This document shows, in pieces, positions 1 through 7,169 of a stretch of DNA of 11,382 bases. The notes under the pieces were generated by a model that saw only the letters and a program-made list of their open reading frames with translations, was not told the origin of the DNA and searched no databases. The DNA comes from Aquificaceae bacterium UBA2488 (GTDB lineage Bacteria > Aquificota > Aquificia > Aquificales > Aquificaceae), in contig DDOS01000105.1 in NCBI GenBank assembly GCA_002341805.1, positions 373 through 11,754 of the forward strand. Direction: 5' to 3'. Position numbers and translations under genes: made by a program. Position 1 is the stretch's first letter. Every line of letters begins with the position of its first letter.

Positions 1-459
1 ATGCTAAGAGAAGCCACTGAACTTATATGCGATGCTCATAAACACAATATGATAGCGGTGTTGTGGATGTACCCTAAGGGTAAAGCCATTAAGAATGAAC
101 ACGACCCAGATCTAATAGCTGGTGCTGCAGGGATAGCCGCTTGTCTGGGAGCAGATTTTGCAAAAATAAAAGTACCTAAAAAGGACGGGTTTGATACAAA
201 GGAACTTCTTCAAATAGCAGTAGAAGCAGCAGGCAATACTGGGCTTATATGTGAAGGTGGTGCAAAAGAAGGGGTCTTGGAATTTTTGAAAGAATTATAT
301 AACTATAAACAAGCAGGTATAAGGGGCAATGGCACAGGTAGAAACATACACCAAAGGCCTTTAAAAGAAGCCATATCTATGACAAAAGCTATTTCTGCCA
401 TCACAATATATAATAAAACACCAGAAGAGGCTTATGAAATTTTTAGGAGCGGTGTATGA
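1..459 (+). CDS. fba: Class I fructose-bisphosphate aldolase, archaeal/DhnA type (C-terminal part, gene begins before the window)
   Basis: Cytoplasmic enzyme that reversibly joins dihydroxyacetone phosphate and glyceraldehyde-3-phosphate into fructose-1,6-bisphosphate through a lysine Schiff base. The visible 152 residues are the second half of the TIM barrel. In this numbering W22 and Y24 (in LWMYPKG) and K55 (in ADFAKIKVP) have the same 33- and 31-residue spacing as the W144, Y146 and K177 active-site residues I recall for the Thermoproteus tenax enzyme, so K55 is the likely Schiff-base lysine. ICEGGAKEG (83-91) and GNGTGRNIHQ (109-118) match the phosphate-binding loops of the family. Family members are about 260-300 residues, so roughly 120 N-terminal residues should lie upstream of base 1; the ATG at base 1 is probably an internal methionine. 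The stop overlaps the pfkB start as ATGA. The family assignment is firm; bifunctional aldolase/phosphatase activity is unlikely because the sequence resembles FbaB. Confidence 0.88.
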   Translation: MLREATELICDAHKHNMIAVLWMYPKGKAIKNEHDPDLIAGAAGIAACLGADFAKIKVPKKDGFDTKELLQIAVEAAGNTGLICEGGAKEGVLEFLKELYNYKQAGIRGNGTGRNIHQRPLKEAISMTKAISAITIYNKTPEEAYEIFRSGV

Positions 460-1382
460 TATATACTGTAACTCTAAACCCAGCCCTTGATAGGACTATA
501 TGGCTTGAAGATTTAAAAGTAGATGATACCAATAGGATTTTAAAAGAAGAGAAGTATGCGGGTGGTAAAGGCATAGATGTGTCCAGGGTGTTGTCAAATT
601 TTGGCGTGCCAAACGTAGCCCTTGGGTTTGTGGGTGGATTTGCAGGGCTTGAAATAGAGGGGCTTTTGATAAACGAAGGTGTTAATTTTGATTTTGTTAA
701 AATCTCCGAAGAAACAAGGACAAATATTGTTATAAATTCTCAATCCCACGAAAAACAGATTATCATAAGTGCCGTAGGACCGCATATACCACCCTTTGAA
801 CTTACCAAATTCATGGAAAAGATAAATAGCGTTGACAATCCTTCCTATGTAATAATATCTGGGTCTTTACCTGAGGGTCTTAAGCCTGCTGTTTATGCTA
901 AAATCATAGATACAGTCAAATCTCTTGGGGCTAAAGTGGTTCTTGACACCGATGGTGAAGCTTTGGCTTTTAACATAAACCACAAACCAGATATTATAAA
1001 ACCAAACAAGCATGAAATATCAAGGGTGGTGGGAAGAGAACTTCAAACCATCGAAGATATCATAGTAGCTGCTAAAGAGATAAATAGAAAAGGTATAAAA
1101 ACTATTTTGGTGTCCATGGGTAAGGAAGGCATTTTGTATGTGAGTGAGAACATTATGATGCATGCGCTCCCACCAGAGGTAAAAGTAATAAACACCATAG
1201 GAGCAGGTGATTCTTCTGTGGCAGGGTATATATATGCAAAGTATATGGGCTTTTCGGAAGAAGAAGCTTTAAGATACGCCGTAGCAGCAGGCACCGCCAC
1301 CACTCTAAAACCAGGCACCGCTCTTGCTACCCTTGAAGACACTCTAAAAATAAAAGACCAAGTGAGGTTAAGGCATTTATAA
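456..1382 (+). CDS. pfkB: PfkB-family phosphofructokinase (1-phosphofructokinase/LacC/PfkB type)
   Basis: Ribokinase-fold sugar-phosphate kinase, cytoplasmic, 308 residues, the usual length. Visible signatures: TLNPALD (6-12) with the substrate-contacting Asp12, AGGKGIDVSRVL (35-46) glycine motif near the sugar site, ISGSLP (134-139), KPNKHE (182-187), SMGKEG (220-225) and the C-terminal PfkB signature NTIGAGDSSVAG (246-257), with GAGD forming the anion hole and D252 the catalytic base. The start overlaps the aldolase stop by ATGA, and AGGAG at 445-449 lies 6 bases upstream, so translation is coupled and this start is secure. Sequence alone does not separate fructose-6-phosphate from fructose-1-phosphate or tagatose-6-phosphate as substrate. 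No phosphotransferase gene is nearby and the neighbour makes or splits fructose-1,6-bisphosphate, so 6-phosphofructokinase activity is my inference. Confidence 0.88.
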   Translation: MIYTVTLNPALDRTIWLEDLKVDDTNRILKEEKYAGGKGIDVSRVLSNFGVPNVALGFVGGFAGLEIEGLLINEGVNFDFVKISEETRTNIVINSQSHEKQIIISAVGPHIPPFELTKFMEKINSVDNPSYVIISGSLPEGLKPAVYAKIIDTVKSLGAKVVLDTDGEALAFNINHKPDIIKPNKHEISRVVGRELQTIEDIIVAAKEINRKGIKTILVSMGKEGILYVSENIMMHALPPEVKVINTIGAGDSSVAGYIYAKYMGFSEEEALRYAVAAGTATTLKPGTALATLEDTLKIKDQVRLRHL

Positions 1383-1383
1383 T
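1378..1383 (+). promoter_or_regulatory. Possible -10 box (TATAAT) for a leaderless mtnB transcript
   Basis: A perfect TATAAT overlaps the pfkB stop codon and ends 6 bases before the mtnB ATG. A transcript starting about 7 bases after the box would begin at the A of the start codon, which would explain why no Shine-Dalgarno sequence is visible. No convincing -35 box lies 16-18 bases upstream, and AT-rich DNA makes such hexamers by chance, so support is weak. Confidence 0.25.
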
Positions 1384-1389
1384 ATTTTT

Positions 1390-1977
1390 ATGCAAGATGT
1401 TATCTTAGAACTTATAGAGATTGGACAAGAGCTTCATCAAAGAGGATGGCTTCCAGCTACCGCAGGCAATATTTCTGCAAGAGTAGAAGATAAGATCGCA
1501 ATAAGCGCATCTGGGACCCATAAGGGATATCTAAAAAAAGATGATTTTGTGATACTTGATTTAGATGGTAATAAGATAGAAGGTATGGGCAAACCATCCG
1601 CAGAGACGCTTCTTCATTTGGAAGTTTATAAACATTATCCTTGGGTTAAATCAGTGCTTCATGTTCATTCGGTAAATTCCACGATCATATCAAAGGTTTT
1701 TAATAAAATAGAACTCAAAGATTATGAACTTTTAAAGGCTTTTGACAATATAAATACCCATGAGGCTAAGATGAATGTGCCTATATTGGAAAACTCTCAG
1801 GACATGAAGACTCTAAGTGATATTTTAGAGGGTTATCTTAAAAGCTATGAAAACCTGCAGGGGTTTTTATTGAAAGCTCATGGCTTATACACATGGGGCA
1901 AAAGTATAAAAGAAGCTTTTTATAAGGTAGAAGCCTTTGATTTCTTGTTTGAGTGTGAATTGAAACTAAAGGTTTAA
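1390..1977 (+). CDS. mtnB: Methylthioribulose-1-phosphate dehydratase (MtnB)
   Basis: Class II aldolase-fold, zinc-dependent enzyme of the methionine salvage pathway. It dehydrates 5-methylthioribulose-1-phosphate to a 2,3-diketo-5-methylthiopentyl-1-phosphate. Its 195 residues are full length for bacterial MtnB. The diagnostic N-terminal pattern GWLPATAGNIS (19-29) is followed by SASGTHKGYL (39-48) and KPSAETLLH (68-76). Zinc ligands are H91 and H93 (LHVHS) and H164 (LKAHG). E113 in YELLKAF aligns with the catalytic glutamate known in human APIP. It lies 7 bases after pfkB on the same strand but has no Shine-Dalgarno sequence. The stop shares the palindrome TTAA with the stop of rsmI on the other strand. 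No other mtn gene (A, C, D, K, N) is in the window. An Ald2-type aldolase of the DHAP shunt belongs to the same superfamily, but the ATAGN and KPSAE patterns favour MtnB. Confidence 0.87.
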   Translation: MQDVILELIEIGQELHQRGWLPATAGNISARVEDKIAISASGTHKGYLKKDDFVILDLDGNKIEGMGKPSAETLLHLEVYKHYPWVKSVLHVHSVNSTIISKVFNKIELKDYELLKAFDNINTHEAKMNVPILENSQDMKTLSDILEGYLKSYENLQGFLLKAHGLYTWGKSIKEAFYKVEAFDFLFECELKLKV

Positions 1978-2663
1978 TCTTCTCTTTTTAAGGTATTGTG
2001 CTTTGATAGTATTAATACGATTTCGCCTTTTATTTGGTTTTTGGCTTTTAAAAGCTCTAAAACCTCTTTTATAGAACCTCTTATATACTCTTCATGGATT
2101 TTGGTAAGTTCTCTGGCTATAACCACCGTTATATCTGGTTCTATGGAAGATATCGCTTCAAGGGTTTCTACAATCCTTTGGGGAGATTCATATAGCACCC
2201 AAGAACCCACATCACAAGAAAACATGTCTTCATAAAAGGATGCTTGAGATTTTCTTGGAGCAAAGCCATAAAAGGCAAAACTATCTGTGGGAAGTCCAGA
2301 ACCCACCAAAGCGGTTATAAGAGCACATGGTCCTGGTAAGACTTCTACTGGTATATCCTCTTTTATGCAGGCGTTTATTAGTTTAAAACCAGGATCTGAT
2401 ATAGAAGGTGTGCCTGCATCGGTGATAAGGGCTACATCTTCATCTTTTCTTATGAGGGATATAATTTTTTTAATCTGGATGGCTTCTTTTGGATGATAGT
2501 AAGACAAAAAGGTTTTATCCTTTATATCATAGTGTTGTAATAATATCTGGGCTCTTCTTGTGTCTTCACAAGCTATAAATTTTATACTTTTTAATATATT
2601 TATAGCCCTATAGGTGATATCCTCTAAATTACCCAACGGTGTGGGCACCACGTAAAGTTTCAT
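1974..2663 (-). CDS. rsmI: 16S rRNA (cytidine(1402)-2'-O)-methyltransferase RsmI
   Basis: SAM-dependent tetrapyrrole-methylase-fold enzyme that 2'-O-methylates C1402 in the decoding centre of 16S rRNA. Family motifs run in order: YVVPTPLGNLEDIT (4-17), ACEDTRRAQILL (31-42), LITDAGTPSISDPG (79-92), VLPGPCA (108-114), SGLPTDSFAFYGF (122-134), YESPQRI (158-164) and VIARELTKIHEE (181-192). At 229 residues it lacks the extra C-terminal helical domain of the E. coli protein (about 286 residues). The usual HEHNE-like segment after strand 3 is changed to YYHPKEAIQ (55-63). It is a single gene, convergent with mtnB (4-base stop overlap) and divergent from the dehydrogenase gene 58 bases away. No clear Shine-Dalgarno sequence precedes the ATG. 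Confidence 0.93.
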   Translation of the reverse strand: MKLYVVPTPLGNLEDITYRAINILKSIKFIACEDTRRAQILLQHYDIKDKTFLSYYHPKEAIQIKKIISLIRKDEDVALITDAGTPSISDPGFKLINACIKEDIPVEVLPGPCALITALVGSGLPTDSFAFYGFAPRKSQASFYEDMFSCDVGSWVLYESPQRIVETLEAISSIEPDITVVIARELTKIHEEYIRGSIKEVLELLKAKNQIKGEIVLILSKHNTLKRED

Positions 2664-2721
2664 TATTATATTTTATCATATAAAAGCTTGAAAAATCATG
2701 AAAATATGATAGACTATTTTT
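2664..2721. promoter_or_regulatory. Divergent intergenic promoter region, rsmI / dehydrogenase
   Basis: These 58 bases, very AT-rich, are the only upstream DNA for two divergent genes and must hold both promoters. On the plus strand TTGAAA (2688-2693) looks like a -35 box, but TATGAT (2705-2710) is only 11 bases further; a poorer GACTAT (2712-2717) has an 18-base spacer. On the minus strand TATGAT and TAAAAT hexamers lie 11 and 6 bases before the rsmI ATG. Neither gene has a Shine-Dalgarno sequence, so very short or absent leaders are plausible. The exact boxes cannot be fixed by eye. Confidence 0.4.
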
Positions 2722-3567
2722 ATGGAAATAGGATTTATAGGTTTTGGAAACCTTGGTTCAGCAATAGCAAAAAGACTTAGCTCTCAAGGACTTGATGTGA
2801 TAGTCTACAATCGCACTAAATCGAAGGTAAAAGATTTTAAAATAGTGGATTATCCTTATGAGCTATTAGCATATACAGATATTATATTTATAAATGTTTT
2901 TGATTCGGCAGCCTCGAAGGAAGTTATATTTGGAGAGCATGGTATTATAAAAGGAGATATAAAAAACAAAATCATCATAGATATGACTACAAATCACTAC
3001 GCTTATGTGAAAGAAACCTACGATAAGCTTAAAAACTTAGGAGCTTTTTATCTTGATGCGCCTGTGCTTGGTTCTGTGATACCTGCCTCTAAGGGTGAAC
3101 TTGTGATGCTTGTGGGTGGAGACAAAGAGATTCTTGATAAAGTAGAGTCTATTTTAAAGCTTTTTACAAAAGAAATAATATATTTAGGAAAAGCACCTTT
3201 TGGAACTTACGGCAAGCTAATAAACAACACCGTGCTTGGTTCTATAAACGATACTATAGCACAGGCTTTTGGGATTGGGGTAAGCATAGGGCTTTCCAAA
3301 GAAAACATATTGAAGTTTTTAGAACTTGGAGCAGGAAACTCATATATTTTAAATGTAAAAAAACAAAAATTCTTAGAAGAGGATTTCTCACCACAGTTTT
3401 CTGTAAGAGCCATATACAAAGACCTGCATTACGCCCAAGACCTTTTAAAGGATTTCAAACTTTTTTCTTTTAATCTATCCTCTGTAAAAGAAGCCTATGG
3501 GCTCGCCATCAAAAATGGTATGGAAGACCTTGATTTTTCTTCTGTTTACAAGCTTTATAAGAAATGA
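2722..3567 (+). CDS. NAD(P)-dependent beta-hydroxyacid dehydrogenase (3-hydroxyisobutyrate / glyoxylate-succinic semialdehyde reductase family)
   Basis: Cytoplasmic oxidoreductase of 281 residues, a normal length. The N-terminal Rossmann domain opens with GFIGFGNLGSAIA (4-16; GxGxxG at 7-12). N30-R31-T32 after the second strand resembles the NADPH-preferring members. The substrate-binding segment is DAPVLGSVIPASKGEL (112-127). The catalytic lysine is K165 in GKLINN, and KDLHYA (233-238) matches the conserved KDLxLA helix. The usual DAPVSGG is changed to DAPVLGS, and the GSxxPA run resembles glyoxylate/succinic semialdehyde reductases more than hydroxyisobutyrate dehydrogenases. A 2-oxo acid or aldehyde reductase acting with NADPH is therefore an inference; the true substrate is open. 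Its stop overlaps the recJ start as ATGA. Confidence 0.85.
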   Translation: MEIGFIGFGNLGSAIAKRLSSQGLDVIVYNRTKSKVKDFKIVDYPYELLAYTDIIFINVFDSAASKEVIFGEHGIIKGDIKNKIIIDMTTNHYAYVKETYDKLKNLGAFYLDAPVLGSVIPASKGELVMLVGGDKEILDKVESILKLFTKEIIYLGKAPFGTYGKLINNTVLGSINDTIAQAFGIGVSIGLSKENILKFLELGAGNSYILNVKKQKFLEEDFSPQFSVRAIYKDLHYAQDLLKDFKLFSFNLSSVKEAYGLAIKNGMEDLDFSSVYKLYKK

Positions 3568-5246
3568 TAAGCGTCTGCGGTAGAAATGTTGTTGTAAAAG
3601 CTAGAGCGTGTTATGATGAGGAATACGATTTTTATGATATAGTACTCACCACATTGCTTTCATTAAGGGAGCTTAGCTTGGAGGATCTCGATACGAAGCT
3701 TAAACACCTGCCAAGTTTTGAGCTTTTACCAAATATAGAAATGGCCGTATCTAAGATTATAAAAGCCGTAAAAAACAAAGAAAGGATTATTTTATACGGA
3801 GACTATGATGTGGATGGAGTCACTTCCACCACCATTATGTATGATTTTTTAAAGCAAATAGGGGCAAATGTAGTCCCAGTTTTACCAAATAGAAACTCTG
3901 GCTACGGATTATCTAAGGATATAATGGATATCTTCTCAAAATATGCAAACTTGGTAATTACCTTAGACAATGGCACCACTGCCACAGAAGAGATAAGCTA
4001 TGCCAAAGAGAAATATAACTTAGATATAGTAATATTAGATCACCATAAGATAAACGAAAATGCCAAAGAGAATAAAGCTATATTAGTAAATCCAAACTTA
4101 GCCTTAGATAGTAGCTTAAAAGGTCTATGCACCGCAGGATTATCTTTGTATATGACAGGAGCTATAAGAAAAGCCCTAAACGCTGATGTGGATATAAAAA
4201 ATTATTTAGATTTGGTAGCTCTTGGGACTGTGGCGGATGTTATGCCTATAAACCATATAAATAGAATCCTCATATCAAAAGGCCTTGAGCTTATGAATAA
4301 ATTAAAGGATATGCCCTATGAAAATGCTGTTGATATGGGAAAAGCTGGTATGAGAGCCTTGATAGATTATATATATAAAGAAAAAAATAGTAAGCTCACC
4401 ACCAAAGACATAGGATTTTTTATGGCACCAAGGATTAACGCTGCAGGCAGAATTAGAAAACCACTGTTGGCTTTAAAGCTTTTATCCGAAAAAAATTATC
4501 AAAAAGCAAAGCTTTTAGCAAGCAATTTAAACAATATCAACAACGAAAGGAAGAAACTCTCCAACAACATGTTTAAAGAAGCGTATTCCATTGCCTCTCA
4601 AAGCCAAGAAAAGTTTATTGTGATCGGAAAAGAACATTGGCACCATGGAGTCCTTGGCATTGTGGCGGGAAGGTTGTCTAACAAGCTTAAAAAACCCACA
4701 GGTATTTTTTATCTAAATCATGAGTATGCGGTTGGTTCTGTGAGATCTGTGGAAGGGCTTGATATACATAAGCTTTTATCAAAGTTAAGCGATATGTTTA
4801 TAAAATGGGGAGGTCATGCAGGAGCAGCAGGTATTACCATGAAAAAAACTTACTTTGATGATTTTAAAAGCCGTATAAATCAAGAGCTTGAAAAAGAATC
4901 CTTTGAAGTGGAAAAAAGTATAGAGATAGACATGGAGCTTCCTCTTAACATAATTTACAACAACGGCATAGATAAAAATATTATGAATATAATAAATATG
5001 CTATCTCCTTATGGCGAGCTAAACCCAGAGCCCGTTTTTATTTCCGAAGAGATTGCTATAAGTATGCTATACGCTAAATCTTTTGGTGTAAAGATAAAAT
5101 CAAAAATTTTAAATACTCAAAAAGAGCTTGAGCTAAACTGCTTTGACGAAGAGCTTTATTCTAATATAGAGATAGGCCAGCGATTAAAAGCTATATACAC
5201 GATAGATTCTTATGGTATAAACCTCATAGATGCTGTGATAGTCTGA
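3564..5246 (+). CDS. recJ: Single-stranded-DNA-specific 5'-3' exonuclease RecJ
   Basis: Cytoplasmic DHH-family nuclease that degrades single-stranded DNA 5' to 3' in recombination, mismatch and excision repair. All DHH-domain metal motifs are present: YGDYDVDG (78-85, Asp80/82/84), ITLDNG (132-137, Asp135), ILDHH (157-161) and GTVADVMP (221-228, Asp225). MAPRINAAGR (287-296) follows. The DHHA1 domain carries HWHHGVLGIVAGR (358-370) and GGHAGAAG (416-423). The C-terminal roughly 100 residues, with SPYGELNPEP, form the OB-like RecJ domain. At 560 residues it is close to E. coli RecJ (577) and looks intact. The start sits in an ATGA overlap with the dehydrogenase gene and the stop in TGATG with the next gene, so its translation is coupled on both sides. 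Confidence 0.95.
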   Translation: MISVCGRNVVVKARACYDEEYDFYDIVLTTLLSLRELSLEDLDTKLKHLPSFELLPNIEMAVSKIIKAVKNKERIILYGDYDVDGVTSTTIMYDFLKQIGANVVPVLPNRNSGYGLSKDIMDIFSKYANLVITLDNGTTATEEISYAKEKYNLDIVILDHHKINENAKENKAILVNPNLALDSSLKGLCTAGLSLYMTGAIRKALNADVDIKNYLDLVALGTVADVMPINHINRILISKGLELMNKLKDMPYENAVDMGKAGMRALIDYIYKEKNSKLTTKDIGFFMAPRINAAGRIRKPLLALKLLSEKNYQKAKLLASNLNNINNERKKLSNNMFKEAYSIASQSQEKFIVIGKEHWHHGVLGIVAGRLSNKLKKPTGIFYLNHEYAVGSVRSVEGLDIHKLLSKLSDMFIKWGGHAGAAGITMKKTYFDDFKSRINQELEKESFEVEKSIEIDMELPLNIIYNNGIDKNIMNIINMLSPYGELNPEPVFISEEIAISMLYAKSFGVKIKSKILNTQKELELNCFDEELYSNIEIGQRLKAIYTIDSYGINLIDAVIV

Positions 5247-5734
5247 TGGCTTCTGGTAAAAATCACGATTTTCTTAATTTTTTAACACTGCCCATATTCT
5301 TATACGGTGTGCCTCATGAATATTTTTTAGATTTTGCAGTAGGATATGTCATATCTACTATTTTTTTATCCCCAGATATAGACCTTAAACACTCTCATCC
5401 CACCAAAAGATGGAAAATCCTGAAATATTTTTGGAGGCCTTATCAAAAAATCTTGAAACATAGAGGTTTATCCCACACACCCTTTGTTGGCACTATCACA
5501 AGATATATATATGTTTTGTTTATAATTTCTATTGTTTATGTACTTAGTTTTTATGCTTTTAAAAGCCTAATACATAAAACCCTTATTTCTTCAAAACATC
5601 TGACTGCATATATAGAACACATCCCCAAAAAAGATATCATATGGTTTGTGATAGGAGGAGTATTGGCGGATATCGTACATATATTTTGGGATATCGTGTT
5701 TTCAGCTTTTAAAAAGATAAAAAAGCTTTTCTAA
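5246..5734 (+). CDS. DUF2227-type putative metal-binding membrane protein
   Basis: A 162-residue protein resembling the uncharacterised DUF2227 family, annotated as putative metal-binding proteins; no reaction is known to me. It opens with ASGKNHD (2-8). LSPDIDLKHSHP (41-52), RWKILKYFWRPYQKILKHRGLSH (56 onward, with H72 and H77) and GGVLADIVHIFWD (137-149) supply conserved His and Asp residues (H7, D44, D46, H72, H77, D142, H145, D149) that could bind a metal. Hydrophobic segments at about 25-42, 87-106 and 131-151 suggest an inner-membrane protein with 2-3 spans; the layout resembles YdjM-like membrane-bound metal-dependent hydrolases. The ATG overlaps the recJ stop (TGATG), with no separate Shine-Dalgarno sequence. 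It ends against the deacetylase gene on the other strand, sharing CTAA. Confidence 0.75.
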   Translation: MASGKNHDFLNFLTLPIFLYGVPHEYFLDFAVGYVISTIFLSPDIDLKHSHPTKRWKILKYFWRPYQKILKHRGLSHTPFVGTITRYIYVLFIISIVYVLSFYAFKSLIHKTLISSKHLTAYIEHIPKKDIIWFVIGGVLADIVHIFWDIVFSAFKKIKKLF

Positions 5735-6432
5735 GCGTATAACTTTGATAATTTTATTAAAAGCCTAAAAAGGTTTGTATTGTGTCTCATGTGAAGGCGT
5801 TTTAGGGTGTATGGGTTGTCAAAAGCTCTTATATGACCAGAGTTTACGCTAAAAGCCAAATCATAGCCTGCATTTTCTACTATTTTAACAACATCTTCAT
5901 CGTAATCTCCATAAGGATAACAAAATGTGTTTATACTTATTCCCAGCTTATCTTCCAATATTTTTTTAGAATCATGTATTTCTTGTATCTGGCTTTTAGT
6001 ATCAAGATAAGTAAGAGGATTATGAAATATGGCATGAGAGCCTATCTCGAAACTATCTTTTAGGGCTTTTTCCATATAATCCCAAGAGGCTATTGGTTTT
6101 TTGATATTTAATCTATCAGCGTCCCATCTGTTATATTCTCCCACAAGTCCTGCAGGCACAAAAATAATAGCACTAAAATTGTATTTTTTTAAAATAGGTA
6201 AAGCATTTTCAAAAACATCCACATAAGCATCGTCAAAGGTAAATATTATATATTTATCATCTTTTAATCTTCCTTCTAAAAAGTCTTTTAAATCTTTGGA
6301 GTTTATACTTTTATAACCAAGTTTTTTTAGAAGTTTCACTTGGGCTTCAAATAAAGATGGATTTGTATATAGGCTTTTAAGATTAGCCTCCTTGGGAGAT
6401 ATTGATATATTATGATACATCAAGGCTTTCAT
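5731..6432 (-). CDS. Polysaccharide deacetylase (NodB homology domain, CE4)
   Basis: A 233-residue metal-dependent deacetylase removing acetyl (or formyl) groups from amino sugars in glycans. LMYHNIS (4-10) is the usual opening of this subgroup. Motif 1 is TFDDAYVD (65-72; D67 likely the catalytic base, D68 a metal ligand). Motif 2 is GSHAIFHNPL (131-140; H133 and H137 metal ligands). Motif 3 is CYPYGDYDED (171-180) in place of RxPYG. RLHMR (212-216) may be the C-terminal region. There is no signal peptide or transmembrane segment, so it acts in the cytoplasm or is retained some other way, perhaps on lipid-linked sugars or exopolysaccharide precursors. It is last in a long minus-strand train; its ATG overlaps the stop of the TauE-like gene (ATGA), and its stop overlaps that of the DUF2227 gene. 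Confidence 0.85.
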   Translation of the reverse strand: MKALMYHNISISPKEANLKSLYTNPSLFEAQVKLLKKLGYKSINSKDLKDFLEGRLKDDKYIIFTFDDAYVDVFENALPILKKYNFSAIIFVPAGLVGEYNRWDADRLNIKKPIASWDYMEKALKDSFEIGSHAIFHNPLTYLDTKSQIQEIHDSKKILEDKLGISINTFCYPYGDYDEDVVKIVENAGYDLAFSVNSGHIRAFDNPYTLKRLHMRHNTNLFRLLIKLSKLYA

Positions 6433-7169
6433 AAAAATACTTTCTTAAAATAATAAATAGCTAAGACATATCCAAATATATTTATGCCAAGTCTAAGGTG
6501 TTTTCTATTTATTCTTTGAGCTATCAACGAAGACAAAAATCCACCTATTCCAAAGCCCACCATCATGATAATAGCATAATCAAACCTCACTTCCCCATAT
6601 ATTATAAAAATAACAGCTGCTATTAGATTGATTAAAAAAGCCAATGTATTTTTAACAGTGTTTGCTATGTGAATATCCTCTATGCCAAGGGCTGATATAC
6701 TACCAAGCATGATGATACCCATCCCAGCTCCAAAATATCCCCCATACAAAGAAGTAAAAAATTGTATGAAAAAAGCATTAATATATCCAAGTCTCGAAGT
6801 GTATTTGGATATCCTTGAACCAAAAGTAAAGACCACAGAGGCAAATAAAATTAAAAACGGTACTATAATGTTAAAAAAAGACTCAGGAGTATAGATAAGC
6901 AACATAGCCCCTACGATACCTCCAAGCAAAGAAGGTGTTGTTAGGATTTTTATAAAATATAAAGCGTCTTTAATAAAAGCCCTATACCCGATAGCTCCTA
7001 AGAGGGAGCCTGTCCATAAAGCCACCGTGTTTGTGGTATTTGATATCAAATGTGAAAGCCATAAGCTAATAAGAGTTGGGAATGTGATAAGTGTACCCCC
7101 TCCTGCGATAGCATTCATGCCACCTGCCATCATAGAAGCACCAAAGGCTAATGTATAGGGTATTATCAT
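6429..7169 (-). CDS. TauE/SafE-type (DUF81) membrane transporter
   Basis: An inner-membrane protein of 246 residues with about 7-8 hydrophobic spans. The family's internal duplication is visible: GGMNAIAGGGTLITFPTL (16-33) in the first half and GGYFGAGMGIIMLGSISALG (143-162) in the second, each followed by a conserved Asn/Thr-rich helix (SNTTNTVAL at 43-51, ANTVKNTLAF at 169-178). Family members export sulfite, sulfoacetate or related organosulfur anions; the substrate here cannot be read from sequence. Both ends are in ATGA overlaps, with the permease upstream and the deacetylase downstream, and no own Shine-Dalgarno sequence is visible, so translation depends on coupling. Confidence 0.83.
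   Translation of the reverse strand: MIIPYTLAFGASMMAGGMNAIAGGGTLITFPTLISLWLSHLISNTTNTVALWTGSLLGAIGYRAFIKDALYFIKILTTPSLLGGIVGAMLLIYTPESFFNIIVPFLILFASVVFTFGSRISKYTSRLGYINAFFIQFFTSLYGGYFGAGMGIIMLGSISALGIEDIHIANTVKNTLAFLINLIAAVIFIIYGEVRFDYAIIMMVGFGIGGFLSSLIAQRINRKHLRLGINIFGYVLAIYYFKKVFL

Noticed and set aside
1..3. ATG at base 1 as the true start of the aldolase
   Set aside because: The protein would lack about half of the TIM barrel; the codon is a methionine inside a gene cut by the window edge.
1043..1342. Minus-strand open frame of 99 codons inside pfkB
   Set aside because: It lies wholly within a well-supported gene, has no family pattern and no ribosome site.
456..1382. PfkB protein as ribokinase or adenosine kinase
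   Set aside because: The TLNPALD opening and overall pattern are those of the FruK/LacC/PfkB hexose-phosphate kinase group, and the neighbour is an aldolase.
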